In this document: piece after piece, positions 15,736-25,082 of the stretch
How the letters are laid out: each line of letters begins with the position of its first letter
Position numbering within the stretch: position 1 is the first letter of the stretch
Source of the DNA: Oceanicola sp.
Lineage (GTDB): Bacteria > Pseudomonadota > Alphaproteobacteria > Rhodobacterales > Rhodobacteraceae
Direction: 5' to 3'
NCBI GenBank assembly: GCA_017792405.1
Contig: CP051231.1
Span: forward strand, 3,294,062-3,358,061
DNA length: 64,000 nucleotides
Position numbers and translations under genes: made by a program
The notes under the pieces: model-generated
The model's input: the letters and a program-made list of their open reading frames with translations, nothing else
Databases searched by the model: none
Told to the model about the DNA's origin: nothing

Positions 15736-18291
15736 ATGATCACCTCGGTCGTCCTCAGCCTGACCATGCTCCTGCTGGCCGCCGGGGCGCTCTATTCCAT
15801 CTACTCCTCCCAACGCCTCGCCCGCCGCCCGCCGCTCCGAAATGCCGCCATCGGCACCGCCCTCGGCATCACCGTCGCCCTGCTGATCGAAACCTACGGG
15901 CTGATCCAGCTGGTCGCGCCCCTCGTGGCCAAATCCGGCCCGCTGGTTCTGGCCGGCTACCTCGGCGGCCCCATCGGCGCCGGGGCGGCTGCAGTGTTTG
16001 CCCTCGGCGCCCGGGTCTGGATGGGCGGGCCGGTGATGGCCGAGGGCCTGCTGCTCATCGCCGGACTGCTGCTAAACGGCCTCGCCGTCCGCGCCCTCGC
16101 ACCCCCGCGCGACTGGCCCCGCGTGCCGCTCCGCCACCTTGCCCTGCTGCTGATCGGCTTCGCCTTCGTGCAATCCATCGTGCCGATGCTGCCCCGCGTC
16201 AGCGCCGCGATCGGCGCGCTCGGCAGCCCTGTCGTCATCCTGCCGGGCATCCTGCTCGGCGGGGCCATCTCGATCGTCCTCACATGGGCGCTGAACGAAA
16301 TCGCCCGCCGCACCGCCCACGGTCTCACCGAGAAAGACGAGCTGCTCACCCGCATGGGCATCATCCTGCCCCACGCCGGGGTGGGCACCTCTCGCTACTA
16401 CGGCGAGAGCAACACCTACCACGTCGATGAAGGCTTCATGCGGCTCTACGGCCTCTCGCGCCCTCCCGGCCCGATTGACTACGCCACCTTCGACGCCCTC
16501 GTTCACCCGGACGACCGCGCCCGGATGGCCCACGCGAAAGACGAGGCCGAGGCCGGCAGCACGGCCCGCGACCAGATCGACATTCGCGCCATCCGCGCCG
16601 ATGGCACCCCGCTCGAGATCCGCCTCAACTGGGTGGTGTTCCGCGAGGCGTCTGACGGGCCAGTCGAGATGGTCGGCGTGCACCGCGACCTCACCGATAT
16701 CCGGCGCGCACAGCAGGCGCTCGACAAGGCCGAGCAACGGTCATCCACCATCGCCGCCAACCTGCCGGGCGTGGTGGTGCAACTGCTGATCGACGAAGAT
16801 GGCAGCCGCCGCCTCACCTACATCGGCCCCAAGTGCCTCGAGGTATGGGGTTACCCGGCCGAGGAGGTCATGGCCGACAACGCGCTCATCCGCAGCGGCC
16901 AGCCACCCGAGGATGTCGAGCGCTTCGTGGCCGATATGCGCGCGGCGCTGGTCCGCGGTGCGCCCATCCGCAGCCGCATCCCGGTCACCGACCGCATCGG
17001 CACCACCCGCTGGATGGAGTTCTACGGCTCCGGCACGCCCCTGCCCGAGGGCGGCCATCAGGTCGATGGCATCTTCATCGATGTCTCCGCCGAAGTCGCC
17101 GCACGCGCCGAGGCCGACCACAACCTCGAACTGGCCCACAGCGCCCAGCGCAACGAGGCCATCGGCAAGCTGACCGGCGGCGTGGCGCATGACTTCAACA
17201 ACATCCTCGCGGTGATCCTCGGCAACCTCGAACTCCTGCGCGAAGACACAAGCTCGACTGACAGGCTCTCTCTGATCGATGCCGCCATCGAAGCCAGCCA
17301 GCGCGGCGCACAGCTCACCCGCGCCATGCTCGCCTTCGCCCGCAAGTCCCGGCTCGATCCCGAGGTGGTCGACCTCAACGACATCGCCCGTCAGTCCGAC
17401 AACTGGATGCGGCGCGCCCTGCCCACCTCCGTCTCGGTCGAAACTTCTCTGCTAGGCGGCCTCTGGCCGGTGCTGGCCGACCCCGCCACGCTGGAGAGCG
17501 CCCTGCTCAACCTCATCGTCAACGCCCGCGATGCGATGGACGGCAAGGGCAGCCTCACCATCGAAACCGCCAACGTGCGCATCGACCAAAGCTACATCGA
17601 CGCCCGCAATGAAGAGATCGCACCGGGCCGCTACGTCATGCTCGCCGTCTCCGACACCGGCACCGGCATCGCGCCCGAAGACCTGCCGCATATCTTCGAG
17701 CCGTTCTACTCCACCAAGCCCCCCGCCTCCGGCTCCGGGCTGGGGCTGTCGATGGTCATGGGCTTTGTCCGTCAGTCCGGCGGCACCGTGCAGGTCTATT
17801 CCGAGCCGGGCACCGGCACGACCTTCAAACTCTACTTTCCCGCCGCCGATGGCGCCCCGATGCAGCCCGCCGCGCCCGCGCCCGTGGCCGATGAAACCCC
17901 GCCCACCGGCAAGCGCCTGCTGCTGGCCGAGGATGAGAGCGGCGTGAACGACGTGCTCCTCTCCATCCTCACCCGCGCCGGCTACGAGGTGACGGCCACC
18001 GCCACCGGCGATGCCGCCCTCGCCGCCTTTCTGGAGGAGCCGGCGGCCTTTGATGTGGTTCTGACCGATATCGTCATGCCCGGCGCGCTTCAGGGCACCG
18101 GGCTGGCCCGCGCCCTGCGCGCCCGCCGCCCCGATCTGCCCATCGTCTTCCTCTCGGGCTACGCCTCCGAGGCCACCGTGCATGGCAACGGGCTCCACGC
18201 CGACGACATCCGTTTGATGAAGCCCGTGCCCCGCGATGAGCTGCTCGCCGCGGTCGAGAGGGCAATGGTCCAAGGGGCCACGCCCGGCTAG
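15736..18291 (+). CDS. Hybrid sensor histidine kinase with 5TM sensor, PAS domains and receiver
   Basis: An 851-residue hybrid kinase. Residues 1-205 form several membrane helices resembling the LytS/YhcK 5TM receptor (GPLVLAGYLGGPIGAGAAA). Two PAS domains follow (about 225-330 and 335-455). The HisKA domain has the phospho-acceptor His near 484 (GGVAHDFNNIL), and the HATPase domain has N box NLIVNARDAM and G boxes DTGTGI and GSGLGLSM. A C-terminal receiver carries Asp near 777 (LTDIVMPG). The FNNIL-type His box is typical of RpfC/FixL-like hybrids. No partner regulator is adjacent. It meets the next gene tail to tail. Confidence 0.92.
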   Translation: MITSVVLSLTMLLLAAGALYSIYSSQRLARRPPLRNAAIGTALGITVALLIETYGLIQLVAPLVAKSGPLVLAGYLGGPIGAGAAAVFALGARVWMGGPVMAEGLLLIAGLLLNGLAVRALAPPRDWPRVPLRHLALLLIGFAFVQSIVPMLPRVSAAIGALGSPVVILPGILLGGAISIVLTWALNEIARRTAHGLTEKDELLTRMGIILPHAGVGTSRYYGESNTYHVDEGFMRLYGLSRPPGPIDYATFDALVHPDDRARMAHAKDEAEAGSTARDQIDIRAIRADGTPLEIRLNWVVFREASDGPVEMVGVHRDLTDIRRAQQALDKAEQRSSTIAANLPGVVVQLLIDEDGSRRLTYIGPKCLEVWGYPAEEVMADNALIRSGQPPEDVERFVADMRAALVRGAPIRSRIPVTDRIGTTRWMEFYGSGTPLPEGGHQVDGIFIDVSAEVAARAEADHNLELAHSAQRNEAIGKLTGGVAHDFNNILAVILGNLELLREDTSSTDRLSLIDAAIEASQRGAQLTRAMLAFARKSRLDPEVVDLNDIARQSDNWMRRALPTSVSVETSLLGGLWPVLADPATLESALLNLIVNARDAMDGKGSLTIETANVRIDQSYIDARNEEIAPGRYVMLAVSDTGTGIAPEDLPHIFEPFYSTKPPASGSGLGLSMVMGFVRQSGGTVQVYSEPGTGTTFKLYFPAADGAPMQPAAPAPVADETPPTGKRLLLAEDESGVNDVLLSILTRAGYEVTATATGDAALAAFLEEPAAFDVVLTDIVMPGALQGTGLARALRARRPDLPIVFLSGYASEATVHGNGLHADDIRLMKPVPRDELLAAVERAMVQGATPG

Positions 18292-19209
18292 TCAGCCCTT
18301 CTTGGCTTCCTCTTCCATGTCCATCCCGTTCATCCGGGCCACATGGTCGGTGACGAAGGGCACAAAGTCGCCGCCCTTCCCGATCGCCTCGACATGGTTG
18401 AAGTAGTGCCGCACCGCGCTGGCCACCACGTTCACCACGCCCGCATCGGCGGCCATCGAGTTCACGTAGCGCAAATCCTTGTTGGCGTTCTGGATGGTGA
18501 ACTTGTGCACCTCCGCCTCCCGGCCCACGCAGCCGCGGGTGAAGGTATCGAAAAACCCGTTGCCCAGCCTCGAGCCGCCGATCACGGTCTGAAACTGCTT
18601 CGGCGTGATCCCCACCTTCGCGCCCAGCACCGCCGCCTCGGCATAGAGGCTGGCATAGCCCATCGAGACGAAGTTCATCAGCAGCTTCATCTTGTGGCCG
18701 TTCCCGGTCGGGCCCATGTGGTTGATCGTGCCCGCCCAGCACTCGATCACCGGCAGCACCTTGGCGAAGCTCTCGTCATCCGCGCCCACCATCGCATCCA
18801 GCGTGCCTTCCTCGGCCTCCTTCGGCGTCCGCCCCAGCGGCGCATCCACGAGGCGGCCGCCCTTGGCCTCCAGCTCTGCGGCCAGCTTCATGGTGGAAAC
18901 CGGATCGGCGGTGGAACACTCCACCACGATCAGGCCGGGTTTCGCACCAGCGAGGATGCCGTCCTCACCATGAAACACCGCCTCCACCTGCGGCGAGTTG
19001 CCGAGGCAGATGTGGATGACCTCGCATTGCTCCGCCATCTCCTTGGGTAAGGCCGCTTCCGTCGCCCCCATGCCCACGAGGCTCTCGATCGGTGTGCGGT
19101 TGCGGTTGCCCTTCACCACCAGCGGATAGCCGCCTTTCAGGATGTTCTTCGCCATCCCGTGGCCCATGAATCCCACGCCGATGAACCCGACGGTCGGTTT
19201 GTCTGCCAT
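18292..19209 (-). CDS. NAD(P)-dependent beta-hydroxyacid dehydrogenase
   Basis: A 305-residue enzyme of the 3-hydroxyisobutyrate/tartronate-semialdehyde reductase family, oxidising beta-hydroxy acids. The Rossmann motif GFIGVGFMG is at residues 8-16, the substrate motif is DAPLGRTPKEAEEGTL, and the catalytic-lysine helix is GNGHKMKLLMN. The ATG at 19209 is preceded by GGAGG. It follows the SDR gene by 19 bases, so both are read from the operator-bearing promoter at about 20.05 kb. The context suggests tartronate semialdehyde or another sugar-acid intermediate. Confidence 0.85.
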   Translation of the reverse strand: MADKPTVGFIGVGFMGHGMAKNILKGGYPLVVKGNRNRTPIESLVGMGATEAALPKEMAEQCEVIHICLGNSPQVEAVFHGEDGILAGAKPGLIVVECSTADPVSTMKLAAELEAKGGRLVDAPLGRTPKEAEEGTLDAMVGADDESFAKVLPVIECWAGTINHMGPTGNGHKMKLLMNFVSMGYASLYAEAAVLGAKVGITPKQFQTVIGGSRLGNGFFDTFTRGCVGREAEVHKFTIQNANKDLRYVNSMAADAGVVNVVASAVRHYFNHVEAIGKGGDFVPFVTDHVARMNGMDMEEEAKKG

Positions 19210-19228
19210 GTTGTCCTCCCGGAAAATC

Positions 19229-19981
19229 TCAAAGGCTGGCGGTGATGCCGCCATCCACGAAAAGCGTATGCCCGTTCACGAAGCTCGCCGCATCGCTGGC
19301 AAGGAACACGCAAGCCCCCACCAGCTCCTCCACCTTGCCCCAGCGCCCGGCAGGCGTGCGCTTTTCGAGCCACGCGCTGAACTCGGGGTCAGAGACCAGC
19401 GCCGCGTTCAGCGGCGTGTCAAAGTAGCCGGGCGCAATCGCATTGCAGTTCAGCCCGTGCTTCGCCCAATCGGTCGCCATCCCTTTCGTCAGGTTGGCAA
19501 TCGCCCCCTTGCTGGCCGTGTAGGGCGCAATGCCGGGCCTTGCGAGCAGGGTCTGCACAGAGGCGATATTGATGATCTTGCCCTTGCCGCGCGCGATCAT
19601 CCCCCGCGCCACCGCCTGCCCCACGTAAAACGCGCTGTTCACGTTGGTCCGCATCAGCCGATCAAAGGCCTCCGGCTCGAACTCCTCCAGCGGCCCCCGG
19701 TGCTGCATCCCGGCGTTGTTCACCAAGATGTCGAGCGGCTTGCCATAACCCTCCACCGCGTCACGCACCGCACCCGCATCGGTCACGTCAAACGCCAGCG
19801 TCTCCACGTCCGCGCCGGTCGCCCGCAGCGCCTCCGCCGCCTCGCCGAGCCGCTCGGCGTTGCGCGCATTCAGCACCAACGAGGCCCCGGCCTCCGCCAG
19901 CCCTTTGGCCAGCGCCGCGCCAATCCCCATGGACGAGCCGGTCACCAGCGCCCGCCGGCCGCTCAGATCGAAAATCTTCAT
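19229..19981 (-). CDS. SDR oxidoreductase, gluconate 5-dehydrogenase-like
   Basis: A 250-residue classical short-chain dehydrogenase. It has the cofactor motif TGSSMGIG (residues 14-21), NNAG, catalytic Ser in NIASVQ, and YTASK. Overall it resembles gluconate 5-dehydrogenase (IdnO), which interconverts 5-ketogluconate and gluconate. GGAGG lies four bases before the ATG. It is divergent from an idonate-dehydrogenase-like gene, the classical idnO/idnD pairing, with a palindromic operator between them. Confidence 0.82.
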   Translation of the reverse strand: MKIFDLSGRRALVTGSSMGIGAALAKGLAEAGASLVLNARNAERLGEAAEALRATGADVETLAFDVTDAGAVRDAVEGYGKPLDILVNNAGMQHRGPLEEFEPEAFDRLMRTNVNSAFYVGQAVARGMIARGKGKIINIASVQTLLARPGIAPYTASKGAIANLTKGMATDWAKHGLNCNAIAPGYFDTPLNAALVSDPEFSAWLEKRTPAGRWGKVEELVGACVFLASDAASFVNGHTLFVDGGITASL

Positions 19982-20036
19982 AAGTCCTCCCACGCGCCAG
20001 CCCCCCTCATTGACAATCGGGGGCCGAGCCTTCATG

Positions 20037-20054
20037 CAAATGGTATACCATTTG
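20037..20054. promoter_or_regulatory. GntR-type operator in the idnO/idnD divergent promoter
   Basis: CAAATGGTATACCATTTG is a perfect 18-base palindrome centred between the two divergent genes (starts at 19981 and 20096). It closely matches the UxuR/ExuR hexuronate-repressor consensus of gammaproteobacteria as I remember it. A second copy, perfect over 14 bases, is at 28964-28977. The gntR gene at 32406-33119 is the nearest candidate for the cognate regulator. Confidence 0.8.
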
Positions 20055-20095
20055 GGGCGGCATGCAACCGCCCCGCCCAGGGAGGAGCCACGCCC

Positions 20096-21124
20096 ATGAA
20101 GGCGCTATTTGCCCACGGGGCGCATGACCTGCGCCTTGAGGATTGCCAGCCCGTTGCCCCCGGCCCGGGCGAGGTTGCGCTGCGCATGGCCCGTGGTGGC
20201 ATCTGCGGCTCCGACCTGCATTACTACCACAACGGCGGCTTCGGCACGGTCAAGCTGCGCGAGCCGATGATCCTCGGCCATGAGGTGGCAGGCGAGATCA
20301 CCGCGCTCGGTGAAGGCGTCCAAAATCTCGCCGTCGGCGACCTCGTCGCCGTCTCCCCCTCCCGCCCCTGCGGCGCCTGCGCCGAGTGCCTGCGCGGCCT
20401 GCCCAACCAGTGCCTGAACATGCGCTTCTACGGCTCCGCCATGCCCTTCCCGCACATCCAGGGCGCCTTCCGCGAAGAGCTTACGGCCCTCGCCTCGCAA
20501 TGCGTCCCCGCCACCGGCCTCTCCGCCGCGCAGGCCGCTATGGCCGAGCCTCTGGCGGTCTGCCTCCACGCCACCCGGCAGGCCGGGGAGCTCCTTGGCA
20601 AACGTGTGCTCATCACCGGCTGCGGCCCCATCGGCCAGCTCTGCATTCTCGCCGCCCGCCGCGCAGGCGCCGCCGAGATCGTCGCCACCGACATCGCCGC
20701 CCCGGCCCTCGAAGCCGCCATAACCTCCGGCGCCGACCGCACCCTGAATACTGCCGAAAACCCCGAGGCCCTCGCCCCCTACACGGCGGGCAAGGGCACC
20801 TTCGATGCCGCCATCGAATGTTCCGGCGCCCCTCAGGCCCTCGCCGCCTGCATCTCCGCCCTCCGCCCCCGCGGCACGCTGGTGCAACTCGGCCTCTCCG
20901 GCGACATGCCCGTGCCGATGATGCAGGTCACCGCCAAGGAACTCTCCCTCAAAGGCTCCTTCCGCTTCCACGAAGAATTCGCCATCGCGGTCCAGCTCAT
21001 GCAGAAGGGCCTGATCGACGTGGCCCCGCTCATCACCCACAGCTTCCCGCTCGCCAACTTCGCCGAGGCTTTCACCACCGCCTCCGACAAGTCCCGCGCC
21101 ATGAAGGTCCAACTGGAGTTCTGA
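20096..21124 (+). CDS. Zinc-dependent dehydrogenase, L-idonate 5-dehydrogenase-like
   Basis: A 342-residue medium-chain alcohol dehydrogenase. The catalytic zinc ligands are Cys37 (GGICGSD) and GHE (ILGHEVAG). The structural zinc cysteines are in PCGACAECLRGLPNQC, and the nucleotide-binding motif is GCGPIG. Family and gene context (SDR partner) support L-idonate to 5-ketogluconate oxidation. The ATG at 20096 follows GGAGGA. It heads an operon of seven rightward genes, nearly all overlapping, ending at 26937. Confidence 0.83.
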   Translation: MKALFAHGAHDLRLEDCQPVAPGPGEVALRMARGGICGSDLHYYHNGGFGTVKLREPMILGHEVAGEITALGEGVQNLAVGDLVAVSPSRPCGACAECLRGLPNQCLNMRFYGSAMPFPHIQGAFREELTALASQCVPATGLSAAQAAMAEPLAVCLHATRQAGELLGKRVLITGCGPIGQLCILAARRAGAAEIVATDIAAPALEAAITSGADRTLNTAENPEALAPYTAGKGTFDAAIECSGAPQALAACISALRPRGTLVQLGLSGDMPVPMMQVTAKELSLKGSFRFHEEFAIAVQLMQKGLIDVAPLITHSFPLANFAEAFTTASDKSRAMKVQLEF

Positions 21125-21720
21125 TGCTCACCTTCGCCGCCGCCGTCTTCTTCCTCATCATCACCCCCGGGCCGGGCGTGCTGACAACGGCTGGCGTTGG
21201 CTCGGGCTTCGGCTTCCGCCCCGGCCTGCGCTACGTGGTCGGCCTCTTCATCGGCACCAACCTCGTCGCCCTCGGCGTCATCTCCGGGGTCGCCGCCGTG
21301 GTGCTCTCGGTCCCCGCCATCCGCATCGTGCTGGCCGTCGCCTCGGTGGCCTACCTCTGCTGGCTCGCCGCCAAGATCGCCTTCGCAGGCAGCAAGATCG
21401 CCTTCTCCCCCGCCACCACCGCGCCGGGCGTGCTCGGCGGCGTGATGCTTCAGGCGATCAACCCCAAGGCCTATGCCGTCAACACCACGCTCTTCGCGGG
21501 CTTCCCCTTCGCCCCCGACAACCTCGTGTTCGAAACCATCGCCAAGCTGGTGATCGCCAACGCCATCTGGATTCCCATCCACCTCGGCTGGCTCTGGGCC
21601 GGGGCCACGCTGCACCGCCTCAACCTCTCCGAGGCCGCCCACCGCCGGATCAATATCGCCATGGCCGCCTCGCTGCTGGCCGTGGTCGCCCTCGCCCTCT
21701 ACGCAAGTTTCCTCAAATGA
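21124..21720 (+). CDS. LysE/RhtB family exporter
   Basis: A 198-residue membrane protein with about six helices and the LysE-family N-terminal motif ITPGPGVLTTAGVGSGFG and the NPKAYA motif. Family members export amino acids and related small molecules. It is coupled to the dehydrogenase upstream (TGATG) and overlaps the next gene by four bases. In a sugar-acid operon it may be a safety valve for an intermediate; that is inference. Confidence 0.85.
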   Translation: MLTFAAAVFFLIITPGPGVLTTAGVGSGFGFRPGLRYVVGLFIGTNLVALGVISGVAAVVLSVPAIRIVLAVASVAYLCWLAAKIAFAGSKIAFSPATTAPGVLGGVMLQAINPKAYAVNTTLFAGFPFAPDNLVFETIAKLVIANAIWIPIHLGWLWAGATLHRLNLSEAAHRRINIAMAASLLAVVALALYASFLK

Positions 21721-23114
21721 CCATCCCCGCCGCCATCACCCGCCTCGCCTTCCTCGGCGACCGCCTCGTCACCTCCGGCGCTGTGCGCGACCAGCACGGC
21801 CAGAACGAAACCTACTACCCCGCCACCCCGCCCGATGCCGTTGCCTTCCCCGAGACAACCGAGGAAGTGAGCCAGATCCTCCGCATCTGCCACGAGGAGT
21901 CCTGCCCCGTCGTCCCCTACGGCGCCGCCTCCTCGCTCGAAGGCCAGCACCTCTGCACCTCCGGCGGCCTCTCGCTCGACATGAACCGCATGGCGAGCGT
22001 GCTCGAAGTCCGGCCTGAAGACCTCAATTGTACAGTCCAGCCCGGCATCACCCGCCTGCGGCTGAACGAAGAGCTGCGCGCCACAGGCCTCATGTTTCCG
22101 GTCGATCCCGGCGCCGATGCCTCCATCGGCGGCATGGCCGCCACCCGCGCCTCCGGCACCACCGCCGTGCGCTACGGCACCATGCGCGAGAACATCCTCG
22201 CGCTGGAGGCGGTGATGGCCGATGGCACCGTGATCCGCACCGGCACCGAGGCCCGCAAAAGCTCCACCGGCTACGACCTCACTCACCTGCTCATAGGCTC
22301 CGAGGGCACGCTCGGCATCATCACCGAGCTGACCCTCCGCCTTCAGGGCATCCCCGAGGCCACCTCCGCTGCCACCTGCCGCTTCGCCTCCGTCGAAGAC
22401 GCGGTGAACTGCGTCATCACCACCATCCAGTCCGGCCTGCCGATGGCCCGGATCGAGCTGCTCGACGAGATGATGGTGAAGGGCTTCAACGCCTACTCCG
22501 GCGCAGGCCTGCCCGAAGAGCCGCACCTCTTTCTGGAGTTTCACGGCACCCCGGCCTCCGTCGCCGAGCAAGCCGAGACCTTCGGCATGATCGCCGAAGA
22601 CTTCGGTGCCTCCGGCTGGCAGGTCGCCGAAAAGGCCGAAGATCGCACCGCCCTCTGGGCCATGCGCCACAAGGCCCACTACGCCTCCGCCGCGCTCGGC
22701 AAGGGCAAGCACCTCTGGCCAACCGATGTCTGCGTTCCGATCTCCCGCCTCGCCGAGGCGGTGCTGCAAGCCCAAAAGGACGCGATCGCCCTCGGCCTCA
22801 CCTCCACCATCGTCGGCCATGTCGGCGATGGAAACTTCCACGCGGGCGTCAGCGTTGACCCGACAGACCCCGAGGAAATGCAGCGCGCCGAGGCCTTCAC
22901 CGGCGCACTCGCCAAAACCGCTCTCCGCCTCGGCGGCACCGTCTCGGGCGAGCATGGCATCGGCCTCGGCAAGCAGCGCTACATGGAGGCCGAGCACGGC
23001 CCCGCCCTCACCTACATGCGCGCGATCAAGCAGGCCTTCGATCCGCGCAACATCCTCAACCCCGGCAAACTCCTGCCGCCAACCAACGAGGTGCCCCATG
23101 CTGCCGCAGAATAG
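21717..23114 (+). CDS. FAD-linked oxidase, D-lactate/D-2-hydroxyacid dehydrogenase type
   Basis: A 465-residue flavoprotein of the GlcD/Dld family that oxidises D-2-hydroxyacids to 2-oxoacids. The FAD-binding domain has VVPYGAASSLEGQ, the PGADASIGGMAATRASGT loop and the GSEGTLGIITELTLRL motif. The C-terminal FAD-oxidase domain has VGHVGDGNFHAG and SGEHGIGLGKQRY. The usual C-terminal iron-sulfur partner GlcF is absent, as in mitochondrial-type D-lactate dehydrogenases. It overlaps lysE by four bases and the next gene by 17. Confidence 0.88.
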   Translation: MTIPAAITRLAFLGDRLVTSGAVRDQHGQNETYYPATPPDAVAFPETTEEVSQILRICHEESCPVVPYGAASSLEGQHLCTSGGLSLDMNRMASVLEVRPEDLNCTVQPGITRLRLNEELRATGLMFPVDPGADASIGGMAATRASGTTAVRYGTMRENILALEAVMADGTVIRTGTEARKSSTGYDLTHLLIGSEGTLGIITELTLRLQGIPEATSAATCRFASVEDAVNCVITTIQSGLPMARIELLDEMMVKGFNAYSGAGLPEEPHLFLEFHGTPASVAEQAETFGMIAEDFGASGWQVAEKAEDRTALWAMRHKAHYASAALGKGKHLWPTDVCVPISRLAEAVLQAQKDAIALGLTSTIVGHVGDGNFHAGVSVDPTDPEEMQRAEAFTGALAKTALRLGGTVSGEHGIGLGKQRYMEAEHGPALTYMRAIKQAFDPRNILNPGKLLPPTNEVPHAAAE

Positions 23115-24243
23115 CGACCAAGCCGTCCTGACAACCCGCGTCTGGAAGCCCGGCACCGGCCCCTGCGTGGTGCGGCTGGAGGCAAACCGGGTGATCGACA
23201 TCACCTCCAAGGCCATCCCCACCATGCAGGCCCTGCTGGAGCAGCCCAACCCTGCGGCGACCGCGCGCTCCGCGCCCGGCAACTTCCTCTGCACCTTTGA
23301 TGAGCTGGCCGAAGCCTCCACCGAGGCCGCCGGCCCCGATGCCCTCCGCCTCCTCGCCCCCGCCGACCTGCAAGCCATCAAGGCGAGCGGCGTCACCTTC
23401 GCCGAGTCGATGGTCGAGCGGGTGATCGAAGAGCGCGCCGCAGGCGACGCCGACCGCGCCGAAGAGATCCGCGCCCGGGTAAAGAGCCACATCGGCGAGA
23501 GCCTCTCCGGCATTGAGCCGGGCAGCGACAAGGCGATGGCCGTCAAAGAGGTGCTGCAAAAGGAGGGCCTCTGGTCGCAATACCTCGAAGTCGGCATCGG
23601 CCCCGACGCCGAGGTCTTCACCAAATGCCAGCCGATGGCCGCCGTGGGCTACGGCGCCGCCGTCGGCCTGCACCCCATGTCGAGCTGGAACAACCCCGAA
23701 CCCGAGGTCGTCCTCGCCGTCTCCTCCGCAGGCAAAATCGTCGGTGCCACCCTCGGCAACGACGTGAATCTGCGCGACGTGGAGGGCCGCTCCGCCCTCC
23801 TCCTCGGCAAGGCCAAAGACAACAACGCCTCCGCCGCCCTCGGCCCCTTCCTCCGCCTCTTCGACGACAAGTTCACCCTCGATGACGTGCGCAAAGCCCA
23901 CCTCACCATGAGCGTGACCGGCACCGATGGCTTCACCCTCGAAGGCTCCTCTTCGATGGAGAAAATCTCCCGCGACCCCGCGAGCATCGTCACCCAAACC
24001 ATCGGCCGCCACCACCAGTATCCCGACGGCTTCTTCCTCTACCTCGGCACCATGTTCGCCCCCGTCAAAGACCGCGACGCGCCGGGCCAGGGCTTCACCC
24101 ACCACCCGGGCGATACCGTCTCCATCTCCACCCCGCTGCTCGGCACCCTCACCAACACCGTCCGCCTCTCCACCGAGGCGCCGGAGTGGACCTTCGGCAC
24201 CTCCGCGCTGATGCGCAACCTTGCCCAGCGAGGCCTGCTATGA
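23098..24243 (+). CDS. Fumarylacetoacetate-hydrolase-family enzyme, 2-keto-3-deoxy sugar acid dehydratase-like
   Basis: A 381-residue FAH-family protein. Acidic metal ligands appear in NNPEPEVVLAVSSAG and GNDVNLRDVEGRSALLLGKAK (key residues Glu, Glu, Asp). The beginning TTRVWKPGTGPCVVRLE and the length resemble Caulobacter XylX (2-keto-3-deoxy-D-xylonate dehydratase) and D-KDA dehydratases rather than true FAH, so production of alpha-ketoglutaric semialdehyde from a 2-keto-3-deoxypentonate is likely. Its ATG lies within the upstream gene, and its stop overlaps the lactonase start (ATGA). Confidence 0.78.
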   Translation: MLPQNSDQAVLTTRVWKPGTGPCVVRLEANRVIDITSKAIPTMQALLEQPNPAATARSAPGNFLCTFDELAEASTEAAGPDALRLLAPADLQAIKASGVTFAESMVERVIEERAAGDADRAEEIRARVKSHIGESLSGIEPGSDKAMAVKEVLQKEGLWSQYLEVGIGPDAEVFTKCQPMAAVGYGAAVGLHPMSSWNNPEPEVVLAVSSAGKIVGATLGNDVNLRDVEGRSALLLGKAKDNNASAALGPFLRLFDDKFTLDDVRKAHLTMSVTGTDGFTLEGSSSMEKISRDPASIVTQTIGRHHQYPDGFFLYLGTMFAPVKDRDAPGQGFTHHPGDTVSISTPLLGTLTNTVRLSTEAPEWTFGTSALMRNLAQRGLL

Positions 24244-25082
24244 CCCTCTATGACGATACCCAGTGCAACCTCGGCGAAGGTCCGCTCTGGCACCCGGAAC
24301 GGCAAGAGTTCTTCTGGTTCGACATCAACAAGCACCACATGCACGCCCAGCGCGCGGGCCAGACCTTCACGTGGGAGTTCGAGCACTTCGTCTCCGCCGC
24401 CGGCTGGGTCGACCGTGACACCCTGCTGATCGCCTCCGACGCCGCGCTCTTCACCTTCAACCTCACCACCGGCGACCGCGAGGAGATCGTGGCGCTCGAG
24501 GCCGACAACCCCGCCACCCGCTCCAACGATGGCCGCGCCGACCCGCAGGGCGGCTTCTGGATCGGCACGATGGGCTGCAAGAAGGAAACCGGCGCAGGCG
24601 CCTACTATCGCTACTACCGCGGCGAGCTGCGTCAGCTCTGGGGTAACTGGAGCATCCCCAACTGCACCTGCTTCACCCCCGATGGCACCACCGCCTACAT
24701 CGCCGACACGCCGCAAAACCAGATCTGGCGGGTGGCGCTCGATGAGCACGGCTGGCCCAAGGGTGACCCCGAGCCGTGGCTCACCCTCCCCAAGGAAAGC
24801 CACCGCCCCGATGGCGCCGTCTGCGACACCAAAGGCAACCTCTGGATTGCGCAATATGGCCACTCCAAGGTCACCGTCCACGCCCCCGATGGCACCGAGC
24901 TGCGCGCCCTCCCCGTCCCCGGCAAGAACACCACCTGCCCGGCCTTCGGCGGCGAGGCGCTCGACCAGCTCTATGTGACGACAGCCATTCAGGAAGACCC
25001 GAACCCAGCCCCCGAAGACGGCTGCACCTACCTGCTCGATCCGCAGGCGACCGGGCAAGCCGAACATCAGGTGATCCTATGA
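24240..25082 (+). CDS. SMP-30/gluconolactonase-family lactonase
   Basis: A 280-residue six-bladed beta-propeller of the SMP-30/LRE family that hydrolyses sugar lactones to aldonic acids. Metal-site motifs are LGEGPLWHP (Glu), [19 protein letters not shown] (Asn/Asp) and ADTPQN with PDGAVCDTKGNLW. It overlaps both neighbours by four bases. It is the first of three SMP-30 paralogues in the window (others at 38574 and 60944), and it resembles the one at 60944 more closely. Confidence 0.88.
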   Translation: MTLYDDTQCNLGEGPLWHPERQEFFWFDINKHHMHAQRAGQTFTWEFEHFVSAAGWVDRDTLLIASDAALFTFNLTTGDREEIVALEADNPATRSNDGRADPQGGFWIGTMGCKKETGAGAYYRYYRGELRQLWGNWSIPNCTCFTPDGTTAYIADTPQNQIWRVALDEHGWPKGDPEPWLTLPKESHRPDGAVCDTKGNLWIAQYGHSKVTVHAPDGTELRALPVPGKNTTCPAFGGEALDQLYVTTAIQEDPNPAPEDGCTYLLDPQATGQAEHQVIL